51,460 nt of DNA from positions 248,606 through 300,065 of the forward strand of contig NMRA01000277.1 in the NCBI GenBank assembly GCA_002633005.1, in the 5' to 3' direction. This DNA comes from Phoronis australis. Lineage: Eukaryota > Phoronida > Phoronidae. Below the pieces are notes generated by a model. It was not told where the DNA came from and searched no databases. It saw only the letters and a program-made list of their open reading frames with translations. A program made the translations under genes and the position numbers. Below, in pieces: positions 11,611-22,386 of this stretch; position 1 is the first letter of the stretch; each line of letters starts with the position of its first letter.

Positions 11611-12562
11611 TATGTTAAATTGCAATAATATCTTCAAGGTATTGCTATTTGGATGTATTTTATTCAAATCATCGTTTTATTGTATCTTTAGTTATTTAAA
11701 AAAGCGAAAATAAGAAAAAGCGCGAAAAGCTGACCTTTGACACCGTGACATGGTTGGGGAACACAAACCAGATCATATCCCACAATGCAGTTCACTGCTA
11801 TTATATCACAGTACACGAAGAACAAAGACCGTTCAACTTTGGCGTGTTTTAGCCATGGTGCATCGGTGTGTGTGTGCTAACTATTTTAACACCACCCAGG
11901 TGGAAGGCATGAGCCCATTTAAATTCTAAAAAGACAAGCATCTGGCTGCGTAATGGCAGGTTTTCGTGTGCTCTGCTCGTCTTTTGAGAATGACTGTCGA
12001 GTCAGCCATCTGTCGGAGCCGAAATATGCTTCGACCATTTTTAGGATCGGCTGCTTTGACGACAAACACATCATGAAGGTTGAAGCTGTTCTTATAAAAA
12101 GGTAAGTTACCTTGAGAATTTTGATGTCTAATATTTCATGACGCTTTCGCAGGGCCTGAACAATAACATTCTTTTTTCACAATCACCGTAGTTCTCAAGT
12201 GTTTAAAATCTGTTGTTTTTCCGTGAAAGATTTAGTTATAAATGGATCAGTAAAACTAAAAGCCACAACAAATAAAGCTGGTCTCAAAAGATGCATGTAT
12301 TTTGAAAAGAATGCAAACTTTGAATAAAGTAAAACAGGATGGTAACTCAATTCCAAGGTTTTGATTATTAAAGTAGTCAGTTTCAAAAAAAAAACAGGAT
12401 TAAAATCTAGTTTTGGCATTTGCTTGAATGTTATAAAAGAAGGCGAAAACTTGCAATTAGATATCATCGTGTTTTACTTTAATCATGGACAACTCTGGAT
12501 TCAAAATGTTTTGTTTTTACTTTTGAATTGCCGCTGTTGTGCTTTTCAGAGTATGTAAATGA

Positions 12563-12754
12563 AAGGAGAACACCTTCCACTTAGTGCGGAACAAAAGAGA
12601 AGCTGGAGATCTTGAAATTCGCTTAGAAATTGATGCCCCCCCAATGCCGACTGCTGGTGCTCCAGATGTGTCCAAGGAGGATGCCGTGGAACAGATAAAT
12701 TCAGACTTGGTGCTTTGTCAAAGGACAGCACTAGAATTTCTTTCCGTCACATAA
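12563..12754 (+). CDS. Unassigned coding-like frame, 63 codons to stop
   Basis: Open from a TGA at 12560-12562 to TAA at 12752-12754. The product is acidic and even in composition, containing REAGDLEIRLEIDAPPMP and APDVSKEDAVEQINSDLVLC, which reads like the C-terminus of a real protein rather than AT-rich noise. TTTTCAG at 12543-12549 could be an acceptor, but an in-frame stop follows it, so the exon edge is unclear. I do not recognise the family. It could be a transposon-derived or host exon remnant in the A-only segment. Confidence 0.25.
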   Translation, partial: KENTFHLVRNKREAGDLEIRLEIDAPPMPTAGAPDVSKEDAVEQINSDLVLCQRTALEFLSVT

Positions 12755-12850
12755 TTAACAGTCACTACCAATGTTTTAGATCAAATTTTTAATAGTGGTA
12801 CAGATAGCAATGCCAGAGTGTTTATAGTACCAGTAGTGGAAATAGGCCTT

Positions 12851-14009
12851 TTGCGAGTTTATAACAATAACGCGAGATTATGTGAGACTTAACTGTGACG
12901 TCACGGGAAGTGGGGCAAAAGCTTGTCGTTTGGTCATTTGCCCAATACGGTAGCAGAGTGTATTCTGTTATTGTCTTCGAGTTTTTAGCCGTTTAGTTCG
13001 AAAAATGTCCAAAAGCATTGCTGTTATGGCAAATGAACTTCAGATTCGCACTACAATACGTTCTATCGCGTTCTGTACTAATTTCGTCCCGTGTATTTTA
13101 AACGGGCGGTAGGCGAAATCCGATCACTGGTAAAGTTTTCACCTCGTCGAAAATACATTCTACACCTATAATTAGCACCTAAAAGGCTCTTACTTTCTTC
13201 AGTGACTCTTTCTGCTTCTAAACATATCTTCGATGAAGCATATATACGGGAATTCAGGTGACTTAGGCGAAGAATTCCAACTCCACTTTGTGGTTACTGT
13301 TAACTTTGTCCGCGTGCGCGATTACCACAATCAAGTAGTTCAACTGAGTCAGGTGAGTATGAGGCAAAGGCTAGCGCGAGACTGAGCGAAGCGCGAGATC
13401 TGGCGCGTGACCTGGCGCGTGACACTTGCAAAATAGCATGAGAAAATATCAAGTGAAATTTGTAAGATTTGTGTCCCTTGGACTTTTTGTTCGTCAACAG
13501 GCGTGATTTCACGTAACTTCCTCAAAATGGCGGCTCTTTAGTGAGAGAAACTCGAGAGAACCGCGAGGTTTTCATGAATATGCTCAAGTTATTTGTAGAC
13601 TAAATTGTGTCCAGAGTCAGGGTATGTGTTAATTATAACTTCATGTGCACATATGCATGTTTCATTTGATTTTATTTGCTGTATTTTGAAGTGAATATCT
13701 TTTTATGGGGATACACTATCGCCCCTGTATGCCTGCGCCATTCAGGCCTAGAGCGGGTTAAGTTCCAATTTCAGTCCGTTCACAGCTTCGCACAACATAA
13801 CAAGGTCACATTTTCTTCGTCTATTCACAGTTATTCCACGACCCATCTACCATATCTTAAGTCGTTATAACGTTTTAAGCGTAAAATTCACCATAAGAAC
13901 TCCAGTAAGTTTTAGCGTGTGTAGCAAAGACTCGGGGCAAAACAAGAGCAATATGGCGGGTTTTGCCCCATTTCCGGTGACGTCACAGTGACTAGCGAGA
14001 AACTCGCAA
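12851..14009. mobile_element. Putative 1.2-kb inverted-repeat element (TTGCGAGTTT ends)
   Basis: The left arm runs TTGCGAGTTT ... GTGACGTCACGGGAAGTGGG then GCAAAA (12851-12920). The right arm is its inverted counterpart, TTTTGCCCCATTTCCGGTGA then CGTCAC ... AAACTCGCAA (13961-14009). The arms differ by an indel of about 20 bp. The interior includes a GCGCGAGAC/GGCGCGTGAC low-complexity tract (13370-13425) and no transposase. No target duplication was found, so the exact ends are uncertain. Confidence 0.5.
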
Positions 14010-14102
14010 GTGAGCTATTGTGAAAAGCTTTTGTGTGTGGTATTTGGCTGTCCCATTTGTATACATAAACCCAGTGATATACTATGTTCTTATATTGAAA
14101 CT

Positions 14103-14250
14103 AGTGGCAGATTTAGAGGGGGGCCATGCCCACCCTAAAATTCTCCCAGATTCCATTTGACTGTTTGGGGGTGCGAATGTCTGACGGGCAAAATCCTGGC
14201 TAATACCGTGCCCTGACCCCCCTATCTCAAAATCCTGGATCCGCACCTAG
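14103..14250 (+). repeat. hAT-like MITE, most complete copy of the GGCGGATCC family
   Basis: It begins TAGTGGCAGATTTAGAGG and ends TCAAAATCCTGGATCCGCAC followed by CTA. The inverted ends match (GTGGCAGATTTAG against CTGGATCCGCAC), and the interior has CCAGATTCCATTTGACTG and CGGGCAAAATCCTGGCTAAT, shared with the copies at 2685 and 19955. No coding capacity. The flanks share only GAAAC, so an 8-bp duplication is not demonstrable. Confidence 0.55.
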
Positions 14251-14651
14251 AAACATTTCAATGGTTCTTCAATACAATGACTATAAATATTGCGGCATAG
14301 CTTTTTTAAGTATTTGCACTAAACTGATGCTGTCCCATACAGTGGGTCGGTAAAGGAAGACTTTCTTAAGTGGGGGTGAAAAGGTACTTGTTTGGGTCGT
14401 CAGTCTTTTCGTGCGACGATCTCATCTAAATTGTACACAGAATAATCACTTGCACAGAATTCGAACATTGTCTTGGGAATTTTTTAGTGAGTGGTATAAG
14501 CACTCCCTCCAGATTTCCCAATTCCTACTCATGTGCATACTTTTTGTGTTTTCACACCATGTCATAGACATCTAAAGCTATTGCATACTGGAGCTTTTGG
14601 GTTGAGATTCAGTGGTTACTGTGTCGTGTTATTTGATTTCTCATTGAATTA

Positions 14652-14783
14652 CAGTAGAACTCGCTAAGTTGTATACAGAGATATTTCATCACAGTTAGAG
14701 TTATTTGGAGGCGTTACTGCGGAATTAATGCTAACCTTTCTAAAGTTCCCACTGAAGCGCTACCAATTTAGAGAGTTCTACTG
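14652..14783. mobile_element. 132-bp MITE, mariner/pogo type
   Basis: Inverted ends CAGTAGAACTCGCTAAGTTG and CAATTTAGAGAGTTCTACTG, with three mismatches, flanked on both sides by TA (14650-14651 and 14784-14785). The TA duplication and CAGTAGAAC-type terminus fit the pogo/Tigger branch of Tc1/mariner. It has no coding capacity. Confidence 0.75.
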
Positions 14784-14789
14784 TATAAG

Positions 14790-16690
14790 AAGAGGGCAGA
14801 AGATTCAGTCTCTACTTCAGACTATGGCCCAGATTCAAAACTTTTAATTTTTTATGTAACAGCCATACTGTTCAAAGTGTTCGCTTCAAGCACACAAACT
14901 GCACTCCAATGAGACCAATTCCTCTGTTTACCTAGGTAAACCATAAGTTCAACTGAAGTTGAGTTTAGACGTTTATAATGTAGTCCTAGTTAAATTACAC
15001 TTGTCATGACCATGTTATTACAGTATAAGTAACAAGATTGATGAGCATCAATAAATGCTGCTCGCTGTGTTAATTATTTACCATTCTGAAACCACAGAAG
15101 TCTATTCATGGAATGCCTACTTCAATTTCATGCCGCTGAGGTTGCACCGCGATTGCATTCGTTTGATACGATGTTTGATCTTTCTATGGAATTTGTCAAA
15201 ACAACTTTTTGCAACCTCGTTTGAATTACATAAAACTAGTCCCCGAGTCACAAGTTTTTAATAACAGAATACATAGGTCATGTGGAGGAGTTGGCATTCC
15301 AAGGCTAAGACAACTGTTGATTTCTATAAATGGGTGAAAGTTTTAAGAAAATCTTTGGAACACAAAGCCTTCCTCATTTCCTGGCGGAGGGTAGAAAGCT
15401 CTGATGCCGGCTACTGCTTATGCTGGAATGACAACACGGACTGTTCGTCCTAAGTGACCGTGTACCCATCTTCGGAACTATCTGTAGGCCACGTGTCAAA
15501 TCCTTTTATCCAAGGGTCTGTCATAGCCATCAGGATATTGGCTTTTGTACTGCAACCATGCAGTCTCCAAAACACCACGATTGATGTATACAGTTTTAAA
15601 CCCCCATGCTCCACAATACATTTTTTCTTCTGTGTTAGTTGTCACGCTTCATTTCTTCATCAAGTTTTGCAACAACCTTGTTAACTTCTTGGCAACATAC
15701 TCTTTCTTCAACAACTGAGGTTGTCTGACAGTTGCCCCAGGTGCACCTGCAAGATGTGTCAACAATAATACATTATTTCAGTAAACATCAAAATTTCGAA
15801 TTGAAAAATTTACCAAGAGTGCCTCTACCAAATTGAGGGGTCTGAAAACGACTTCAGTTTTCAGGAAAATTGGTTGGAACATCACAACCTATTTATTTTT
15901 TGTACAAATTGATCATATATAGTAAAGATATTTACTTTTCATACAAATGAATAGTGCTACACCCAAGGCAGTGGTAGATCATGCCCGGGGTATATAGTAA
16001 TGGACATTAGTTGTTTGTTTTTTTAGCTGACCCTAAGACAAAAGGTAGTTGCCCTGATTCATTGATGGAGGGGACTGTTTTGTAGGTAGTCGTGAGACCT
16101 GTTCTCCCAATCTGAATCCTATCGGCACCCACATACCATTAATCAAACTAGACAATGACAATGGGGCAAACCAAAAGCAGTGTTGCCACTCAAAGGGTCG
16201 CCCATACAGGTGTATTTTAAATATTACAGTATACATTAAAACTTCTTGATATGCTATATGGGCAATCACCAATCCAATGGTATGCTCTCTTTACTCTATA
16301 CAAACTTTACCAGGCGGTTCCTACCCAAGTCGACTCGTAACCAAGCCATGTACTATATTTCATTTATAAATAATGGCAACATTGGGTCAATGTACATCGA
16401 CATGAAATGGTTGTTTCCATTTCAAGCATCGCCTTACAACACATGTGTTGATTGATATAGGTCCGAGTTGACTAGAGTACGAAAATGAAATGACTTGTTC
16501 TATAACCTATAGAATTATGCCCTCGCTCAGCAGCAAGGTGAGAAAGTCTAAATTATAAAATTACAATTCATTCATCCTCTTCTTTACAATTCACAGTCGA
16601 TTATTCCAAAGTGGTTCTCATTCATTCCCTTGCATACATTTATTCACTCACTAGTAACACCCCGCTCAGTCTCGGAGAAGTAAGAGACAA
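14790..16690. other. Non-genic intron stretch, nothing recognised
   Basis: AT-rich sequence, part of the A-only intron segment. The open frames at 15055-15684 and 16033-16455 show no family motif and are not supported as genes. Confidence 0.4.
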
Positions 16691-16699
16691 TTTTGTTCA

Positions 16700-16778
16700 A
16701 TGCTCAATTGCATGCCAGTGAAACCCAGGATTCGAACCTGAGTCTCACGCGCTCAAACCACTGAGCCACACTGTCTAC
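16700..16778 (-). repeat. tRNA-derived SINE fragment
   Basis: On the minus strand an A-box-like TGGCTCAGTGGTTTGAGCGC is followed after a short gap by a B-box GGTTCGAATCC and a closing CTGGG. The spacing is too short for a tRNA because the anticodon arm is mostly missing. It is therefore a SINE head or tRNA pseudogene rather than a tRNA gene. Confidence 0.5.
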
Positions 16779-17006
16779 AAATAATCAGAGACCTAACACT
16801 TTTTGAGTGATTTGCTAAAATGCAAAAAATCCCAGTTTTAACACTGAAACTGTATTTATCCACGGCTGAAACACGATTCACCAATGGGGATATGGGCGCC
16901 TGGGAGTGACTGGTAAAGCACCTACTTTTGAATTAGAAAAGACCAAGTTATAATTCACGGTTGTAGGATACATATTGATAATATTCTTACCAATCACTAA
17001 CATCTA

Positions 17007-17330
17007 ATCGCAACTCCTGCGCACCTTCAGCCTGTTGACGTTCACAGGACGAACCCGCTGGGAGTGAGTCTTCGGCGACCAGAGAAAGGGCCGTGAAAGG
17101 GATCGAGGGAGAACGGCTCCACTACAGAAAATACAGTGTATTGTTCCTCTGGGATCTGTCACCTCTACCTCCACGTCCGAAAGGTCGGAATCATCTGAAA
17201 AGTCCACCTGTCCGTCCCTGTATCGTTCAAAGTATTCCTCATCTACGCTGCTGTACTCACTTGGACACACATTGCTTCCTTTGTGTTCCCCAACACCACG
17301 TCAAAGATGTGTAACGAACCAAAATGGCGC
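17007..17330 (-). CDS. Unassigned acidic coding-like frame
   Basis: The minus-strand frame is open from about 17333 to the TAG near 17004 and includes an in-frame Met at 17270 (MCPSEYSSVDEEYFERYRDG), an acidic stretch (DFSDDSDLSDVEVEV) and a CIFC pair. The composition looks protein-like, unlike most frames nearby. I cannot place it in a family. It is in the A-only intron segment and may derive from a transposon or a captured exon. Intron-exon limits are unknown. Confidence 0.25.
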
Positions 17331-17514
17331 AGTTTCTATTCTCCGTTACAACGATGACGTTACAACACCACGGCACTAAATATGTAAATAACTTTGTATA
17401 GCGGCGTAAAATTCAGTTAATGTTAAGAATATAACAATGATAATTATAAACTAGAATTTAGACCATATTGTTGTTCAGATTGGTTTGGACATTGCAAATT
17501 CCTCTTTAATAGGA

Positions 17515-17561
17515 AATCGGGATGCGCGGATATGGCACAAGTTTGTACAGGTAACCCGTCC
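17515..17561 (+). pseudogene. THAP-like second-half fragment in intron A
   Basis: The sequence encoding R-I-W-H-K-F-V-Q aligns with V-W-L-W-H-K-F-V-Q in the uninterrupted THAP-like frame of intron B (36913-37065). It is preceded by TTCCTCTTTAATAG and followed by CAG|GTAAC, so it could also be read as a small exon. The partner half is at 11549. Confidence 0.35.
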
Positions 17562-20480
17562 GTCGGTGTACATGACACATTGGTTGTGGGTACGTCCATA
17601 CGTCACACTTATTCCCATGGATCCGTGAAACTGAAATAGCTTTTCTCGAATTTCGGGATATTGAATTCATGAATGTGATATGCCGTGATATAAAGGAAAG
17701 ATAAAAGATGTTGACGATGTATTCATTTCTCAAAACAAGGTAGATTTTGGTTTTAAACAATTAAACGGTAGAATTTTCACCAAAACAACATTAAGTTACT
17801 TTACATGAATTTCTCATTTTACACTGACTTCCGCATCAACCCACGTTTAGGCGAGGTTCACAAACGTACTCTTGCCTCTATTATGCGCAACGCTAAGCCG
17901 AAGGCGTCTGTACTTAATTTCAGTCAGGGATTCGTTGAAAATGTATTTTCAGAATGTTTACAACTGGAATTGGGTAATAAAATGTCAGTAATAAATAACC
18001 CTGCATATTAAAGTACAGTATCCCTTTTTGAAAAACAAAACTGCTCATGTTCAAGACTTAAAGAATCACCACATAAATATGTAGAACATAAAATATCGGT
18101 GTGTGAATTATGAAAATTGGTTCACTATTATTGGGTTTTCGCACATCAAAATTAAGTTGACTTCAGCTGCTTGACTGATAAGGAATGCACACTACGCACA
18201 ACTGTTTTCGCCCGAATGGACTTGTGCTATAAGCAACACAAAATATATGGAAATGGGCTGTCTGGACTCTCTGGGTGGTGTTTGATCAATGCGAGTATTT
18301 AATATAAATGACAATCTTATATCATGTAAGCATTGTTACCTGTACGTGTAACTGCCGATATATTAATACCCTGACAATTTCGATCAGTAAAAACAAGCCT
18401 GCTCGTCAACAATATTGGAAGGTAACACTGAACAGTTACATTGGAGCCACGGGGCAATTTGTAATACCTAAAATTTAAATCAAGGGTATGTGTAAGGTTT
18501 GGCGTCTGATTTGAGGAATACTGGTTTGCTTCTGCTTTTGAATGAGAAAAGCCAAGTTTTTAGCCGTGACCTACTTTTGATGCAAAATATTGGCTGTCGT
18601 TTGTTTTCAACTCCTGTAGCCTGCTGTCTGAGAAACCGTTTGGAATTGGTACCTGTAAAACAGATTAATTTTTTGGAATTTTTTCCAATGTGATATAACC
18701 CTTTAAAGTATGTAACATGGTTAAATTTCAGTTATCTCGAGCAGTGTTTTAGAGTTAGGAATGCTAAAAAAATGTTTTTTCAGACTCTTGATAAGAACGT
18801 GGAGTTAAATCGGGTTCGGCAAATCGACTTAATTTGACATTAGGAACACAAGTTCTCGAAAACGGCTTGTTGACTCTGGCTGAATTTTTTCAAATGTAAT
18901 AGATATTCATTAACCTCATAAAAGTTGTTGGGATTATTTATATAAAGGCCTAGTCTTTGCATAATGTACATGTAACAAAGACGAATAACATCGACTTTTA
19001 TTTTTTACAAAAGTATCTTACGTTTTGCGAGTTGATTTGTCATAGAAATCTAAAAAGACTAGCATTTTAGGTAACTGGTGAAGTTTGAATTTAAAGTGGC
19101 ATGGACTGCGAAAACAAGGAAAAAATATATTTTAAACAATCCCTAACAAAAGAACAGTACCTTCTTGCAACATATATTGCAGACTTATCCACTTTCCCTT
19201 GTGACGAAATGTCCAGATAAAATCACACAAGTCGCGATTTTGAAAGAAATACGAAAAAAATTGGTAACCGCAGCATTTCTAATCTCCCTCCCACTTATAT
19301 GTACGATAAATTTGTGCATGCGCTAACAGTCTGCAAACAGCTGACTCTGTGACAAGATATAGTGTAGTAAAGTGCTGTGGAGTGAATATCTTGTCACCCA
19401 ATGCGTTTTGTACCTCGTGTCGTGATGGAGTTTATGATTAAGTTCTGTTAATGTTGCCTACTGATCTTGGTAACTTTTGACTTGGATCTGTCGAGCGGTT
19501 ATCATTGCAATTCCAGGCTGGCCAAACGCCTTACTGCTTGGTGCGTACTATTAAGTACTAGTTCTGTCCTGCTTCTAGCTATGAAATGTATCTCGGTAGT
19601 TATTGGGACATAGCGGCCCAGGCATTAATATTACTTCGAACTGATAAAGTAGTAGTCCGAGAACTCACTGAGAAATTATTTGTGTGAACGTTAAATTCAG
19701 ACAAAACTTCATCGAGTTTCATTGTCTGTTGAAATTACTAGATACATGGATATGGTTTCTCATTTAGCTAGTGACCCATTAGTTGGTTGTAGTTACAATA
19801 CATGTAGTTATGGACCCCCCTCATTTGGCTAGAGTGCCCTTACCTTCACCTTACAACACAAAAGTTGATTTGGTTTTGGAAACGGCGACAACATAACTTC
19901 AGGAAGATGAATAAATTTAGATCCACAATTTTGAATTACTGGGAGTGTAATGCAGCGTATGAACCATGATTTTGACCGTCAGACATTCGCACCCCCGAAC
20001 TAACAAATGAAATCTGGGTAAGTTTCAGGTGGGGTGGCATGGCCCCCTTGGCCCTATCAAAATCTGCCACTGGGAATGATCTTAAATATATGAAAGCTAG
20101 TTTCAAATTATTTTGTTTGCTAAATTTCAGAATATTGTTGAAGCGAATATACACATCACACCTGCTTATCACCAAGATTGACAGCTTGTATTCGGTTGAT
20201 TTTTTGAAACGCTAACAGAAATTTCGAAGCAGTATTACTTCAAGATAGTACCACCGTCCCAACTGCCACTGTAAAGACACTAGTTGTCACATGAGCCCTC
20301 CACACGGCGGAGGTTCAAAACTCCATTAATCAAACTGAAACCACAGTACTATTCTTGTATTTTTTGCCCTACAAAGTTAATGCACAATCGTTTGTGGATC
20401 GAATTTCAAAGTTAAAATACATCTATTGAGGAAAAATTTTGGGTTAAAAATTCCAATCCATAGCAAACAAAAATTGTCAA
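17562..20480. other. Intron A sequence, homologous in part to 37065-38430
   Basis: 17515-18800 pairs with intron B. 18800-19950 has no recognised feature. A hAT-like MITE copy follows at 19955-20075. No supported coding region. Confidence 0.45.
19955..20075 (-). repeat. hAT-like MITE fragment (GGCGGATCC family)
   Basis: The minus strand reads CAGTGGCAGATTTTGATAGG, then a C-rich segment, CCCAGATTTCATTTG and GAATGTCTGACGGTCAAAAT, colinear with 14103-14250. The CCTGGATCCGCC terminus is absent. Confidence 0.5.
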
Positions 20481-20689
20481 TGAATTGCACTGAGTTTTAA
20501 GCAACACAGCGCATTAAATTTGCATGGGAAAAAATTCTCTGCGTGGTGCATAACAATAGGGAGTCGCGAGGAGTGCCATTCGATCCAAAAGAAAATTTGC
20601 CCTGTGTCAACGAACTACCTGCAAGTTGCATGTTTAATTCCTTTTTGTTAATTCCAGTATGACCTCATCAATTCGTTAATGTCACTTAC

Positions 20690-20982
20690 CTGAACACATT
20701 GTCCTCCATGTCTTCCCCAAATAGCTGCTGTATGCCAGGTGGAGGTGGTTTGAATTTCATTTGCGTGATGCCAGTCCCTTGCACTAGTTTGTCCAACCTC
20801 ACTGGCTCAGCGACTGCAACGGTAACTTGGTGACCAAGTTTAACAAGTTCAGTCCCGATCGACGTGTGCTCGTGCATATGACTGTAGAAAGGTGCGGAGA
20901 CAAACAAGACGCGGTCGCTGTGAATTTCACGTGGCTGGATCGTCAGCGCAAACACGAACACGTTCAACAAATGTACACCCAT
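20690..20982 (-). CDS. UGT: UDP-glycosyltransferase copy A, exon 1
   Basis: Encodes residues 1-97 plus two bases of codon 98. The start MGVHLLNVFVFAL was chosen because it opens a signal peptide with the right length before SDRVLFVSAPFYSHMHEH. The His at position 35 in YSHMHEH corresponds to the UGT catalytic base. TELVKLGHQVTVAVAE follows, the standard first beta-alpha-beta of the acceptor half. The exon ends AATGTGTTCAG at a consensus donor GTAAGT (intron from 20689 down). It is the same length as copy B exon 1 and lacks B's stop (Gln here at codon 74). No lesion is seen, so the defects of copy A are all in exon 2. Acts as a lumenal ER domain if expressed. Confidence 0.88.
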
Positions 20983-21649
20983 CTTTCCCGTCTGTTCCCT
21001 ATACATGTACATGTAGTCTAAAACAATGCAAAGATATGACTCGAAAGACCATAGCACTCTTCGATTTCAGTTGAACAGCTTTAGATATACCATTGCATGC
21101 CACAACGGAGCGTACATGTACAATTTATTGTTCGGGTGAACTCTTTTTCTTTGCATTCCTCTGGTTAACTGTTATTCAGACAGTCCAATTTTTGTGACAG
21201 TAGTTGAACGCGCGCATATGTAAATATTTTCAACGCATTTCTATGCACCTGCAGAAAAAAGCTGAACATTATTTATGTTGTGCTCGGGACAATTAGCGAG
21301 GTACATGTAGATTGAGGCCAAGAAGATTATCGTCTCAGTTTGATGGGCCTGAGCCACACATACAACACAGCGCCACCGCATAGCTGAATCATAGGAGACT
21401 CAGACCCGTCCTGAGGCTGTGATGAAGATTGTAATTAACTTGAACAAAAACATATTTTTAGATATGAAATCTGTTTTGAGAAAATATCGTTGATAGTTTG
21501 AGTATGTGTTTCTGGGGAAATGGCGTTAATTCATCGTAATTCACCCAGTAGACTGCCACCTGGAAATGGGATTTCAAGGCAAATGTCACAGACATGTGGA
21601 ATTTGAATTTGTCATGGAGTAAAGATAAATGTTGAGGCTTAGAAGGCGT

Positions 21650-21785
21650 GTTTCAAACTGGAATATGTACCAAATAAACACAGAAAAGTCAGAAACCCCA
21701 ACTGGGAATAGAACCACAGAACTCTAGATTGCCGGTCTAGTGCTCTCACCGCTGAACTACTGAGGACCCGATATCCGTGTGAAAA
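21650..21785 (-). repeat. tRNA-derived SINE, head-to-head pair member 1
   Basis: The minus strand reads TCAGTAGTTCAGCGGTGAGA (A-box-like), a CTAGA/TCTAG stem around CCGGCAA, then GGTTCTATTCC (B-box-like) and TTGGGGTTTC, and continues into a non-tRNA tail (TTTCTGTGTTTATTTGGTAC). The same head and tail recur at 21838-21985. The tRNA fold is incomplete, so it is not called a tRNA gene. Confidence 0.6.
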
Positions 21786-21837
21786 AGGCGAAAAGCCGCT
21801 CATGGGATGTATGACTTAACAGTTGGCTGTAAACAGT

Positions 21838-21985
21838 AATTGCACAGATATCGGGTTTTCAGTAGCTCAGTGGTGAGATCACTATATCGGCAATCTAGAG
21901 ACACGTGGTTCGATTCCAGTTTGGGGTTCCTGATCTTTCGGTGTTTATTTGATATATTTCATTACTGGCCAACCTCAGCGTCTAT
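21838..21985 (+). repeat. tRNA-derived SINE, head-to-head pair member 2
   Basis: TCAGTAGCTCAGTGGTGAGA is the A box and GGTTCGATTCC the B box, followed by TTGGGGTTCC and the tail CTTTCGGTGTTTATTTGATA. It faces the copy at 21650-21785 with about 50 bp between. Its tail sequence TACTGGCCAACCTCAG recurs at 24345. Confidence 0.6.
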
Positions 21986-22032
21986 ATATTTACTTTGGAA
22001 TATGTACATGTACGCCAGACAAAGTGAACCCA

Positions 22033-22386
22033 CATTACTGCAGCTACTCTGAGAAGAAAGTTTATTTGTGCTATGCAGTACTCCGTGCTCTAATGTGAAC
22101 CGATCGGAGTCGGGGTTATCACAGTAACGGTCGCGGACTCTGCCTCTTATTATAGAAAAATGTTCATCAACACAATCTTGGTTAACACTAATTTTATAAA
22201 AGTTGAAAAACATAAATTGTATGAAGATGTTCCCAAAGGCCAAGTAAAATCTTTTCAGTTTGTCATCCTTCCAAGCTACATGTAGGTAAAAGCTTACAAT
22301 TTCTATTTGACTCCATTTCCTATTTTAGCCAATGTGCTTGACAGAAAAGTAAATACTTGACTTGAATTGGGAGACAGTGCTCTCTC
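22033..22386 (-). pseudogene. P-element/THAP9-like transposase C-terminal remnant, copy 1
   Basis: The minus frame encodes SVNQDCVDEHFSIIRGRVRD, followed by a CDNPDSDRF segment. This resembles the NQD-x-(L/V)-E-x-F-F-S-x-I-R segment near the C-terminus of P-superfamily (THAP9-like) transposases. The block of about 355 bp is repeated in direct orientation at 23117-23486. It ends exactly at a TTAA, where a Kolobok-like fragment begins. It is a fragment, not a functional transposase. Confidence 0.55.

Larger units (their letters stand above)
11605..17512. other. 5.9-kb segment present in intron A only
   Basis: Intron B is continuous across this point (GACAACTTAAG-like sequence to GTGTGGTTATGGCACAAG at 36945-37025), whereas A carries an extra 5.9 kb. 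The segment holds a TIR element (12851-14009), a pogo-type MITE, a hAT-like MITE, a SINE and two unassigned coding-like frames. It also contains no TACATGTA octamer, unlike its surroundings. No matching terminal repeats or target duplication were found at its own edges. Confidence 0.5.
10613..20689 (-). other. Intron of UGT copy A (about 10 kb)
   Basis: It runs from the CAG|GTAAGT donor next to exon 1 to the damaged acceptor next to exon 2. The ends align with intron B. The middle (about 11600-17515) is absent from intron B. No UGT exon was found inside it. Contents are listed separately: THAP-like halves, MITEs, a SINE, a TIR element and candidate foreign coding pieces. Confidence 0.75.

Noticed and set aside
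16700-16778. tRNA gene
   Set aside because: The anticodon arm is largely deleted, leaving too little space between the A and B boxes.
21690-21930. Functional tRNA genes
   Set aside because: A and B boxes are present, but the acceptor stem and anticodon loop do not form a proper tRNA and both copies share a non-tRNA tail, so they are SINEs.
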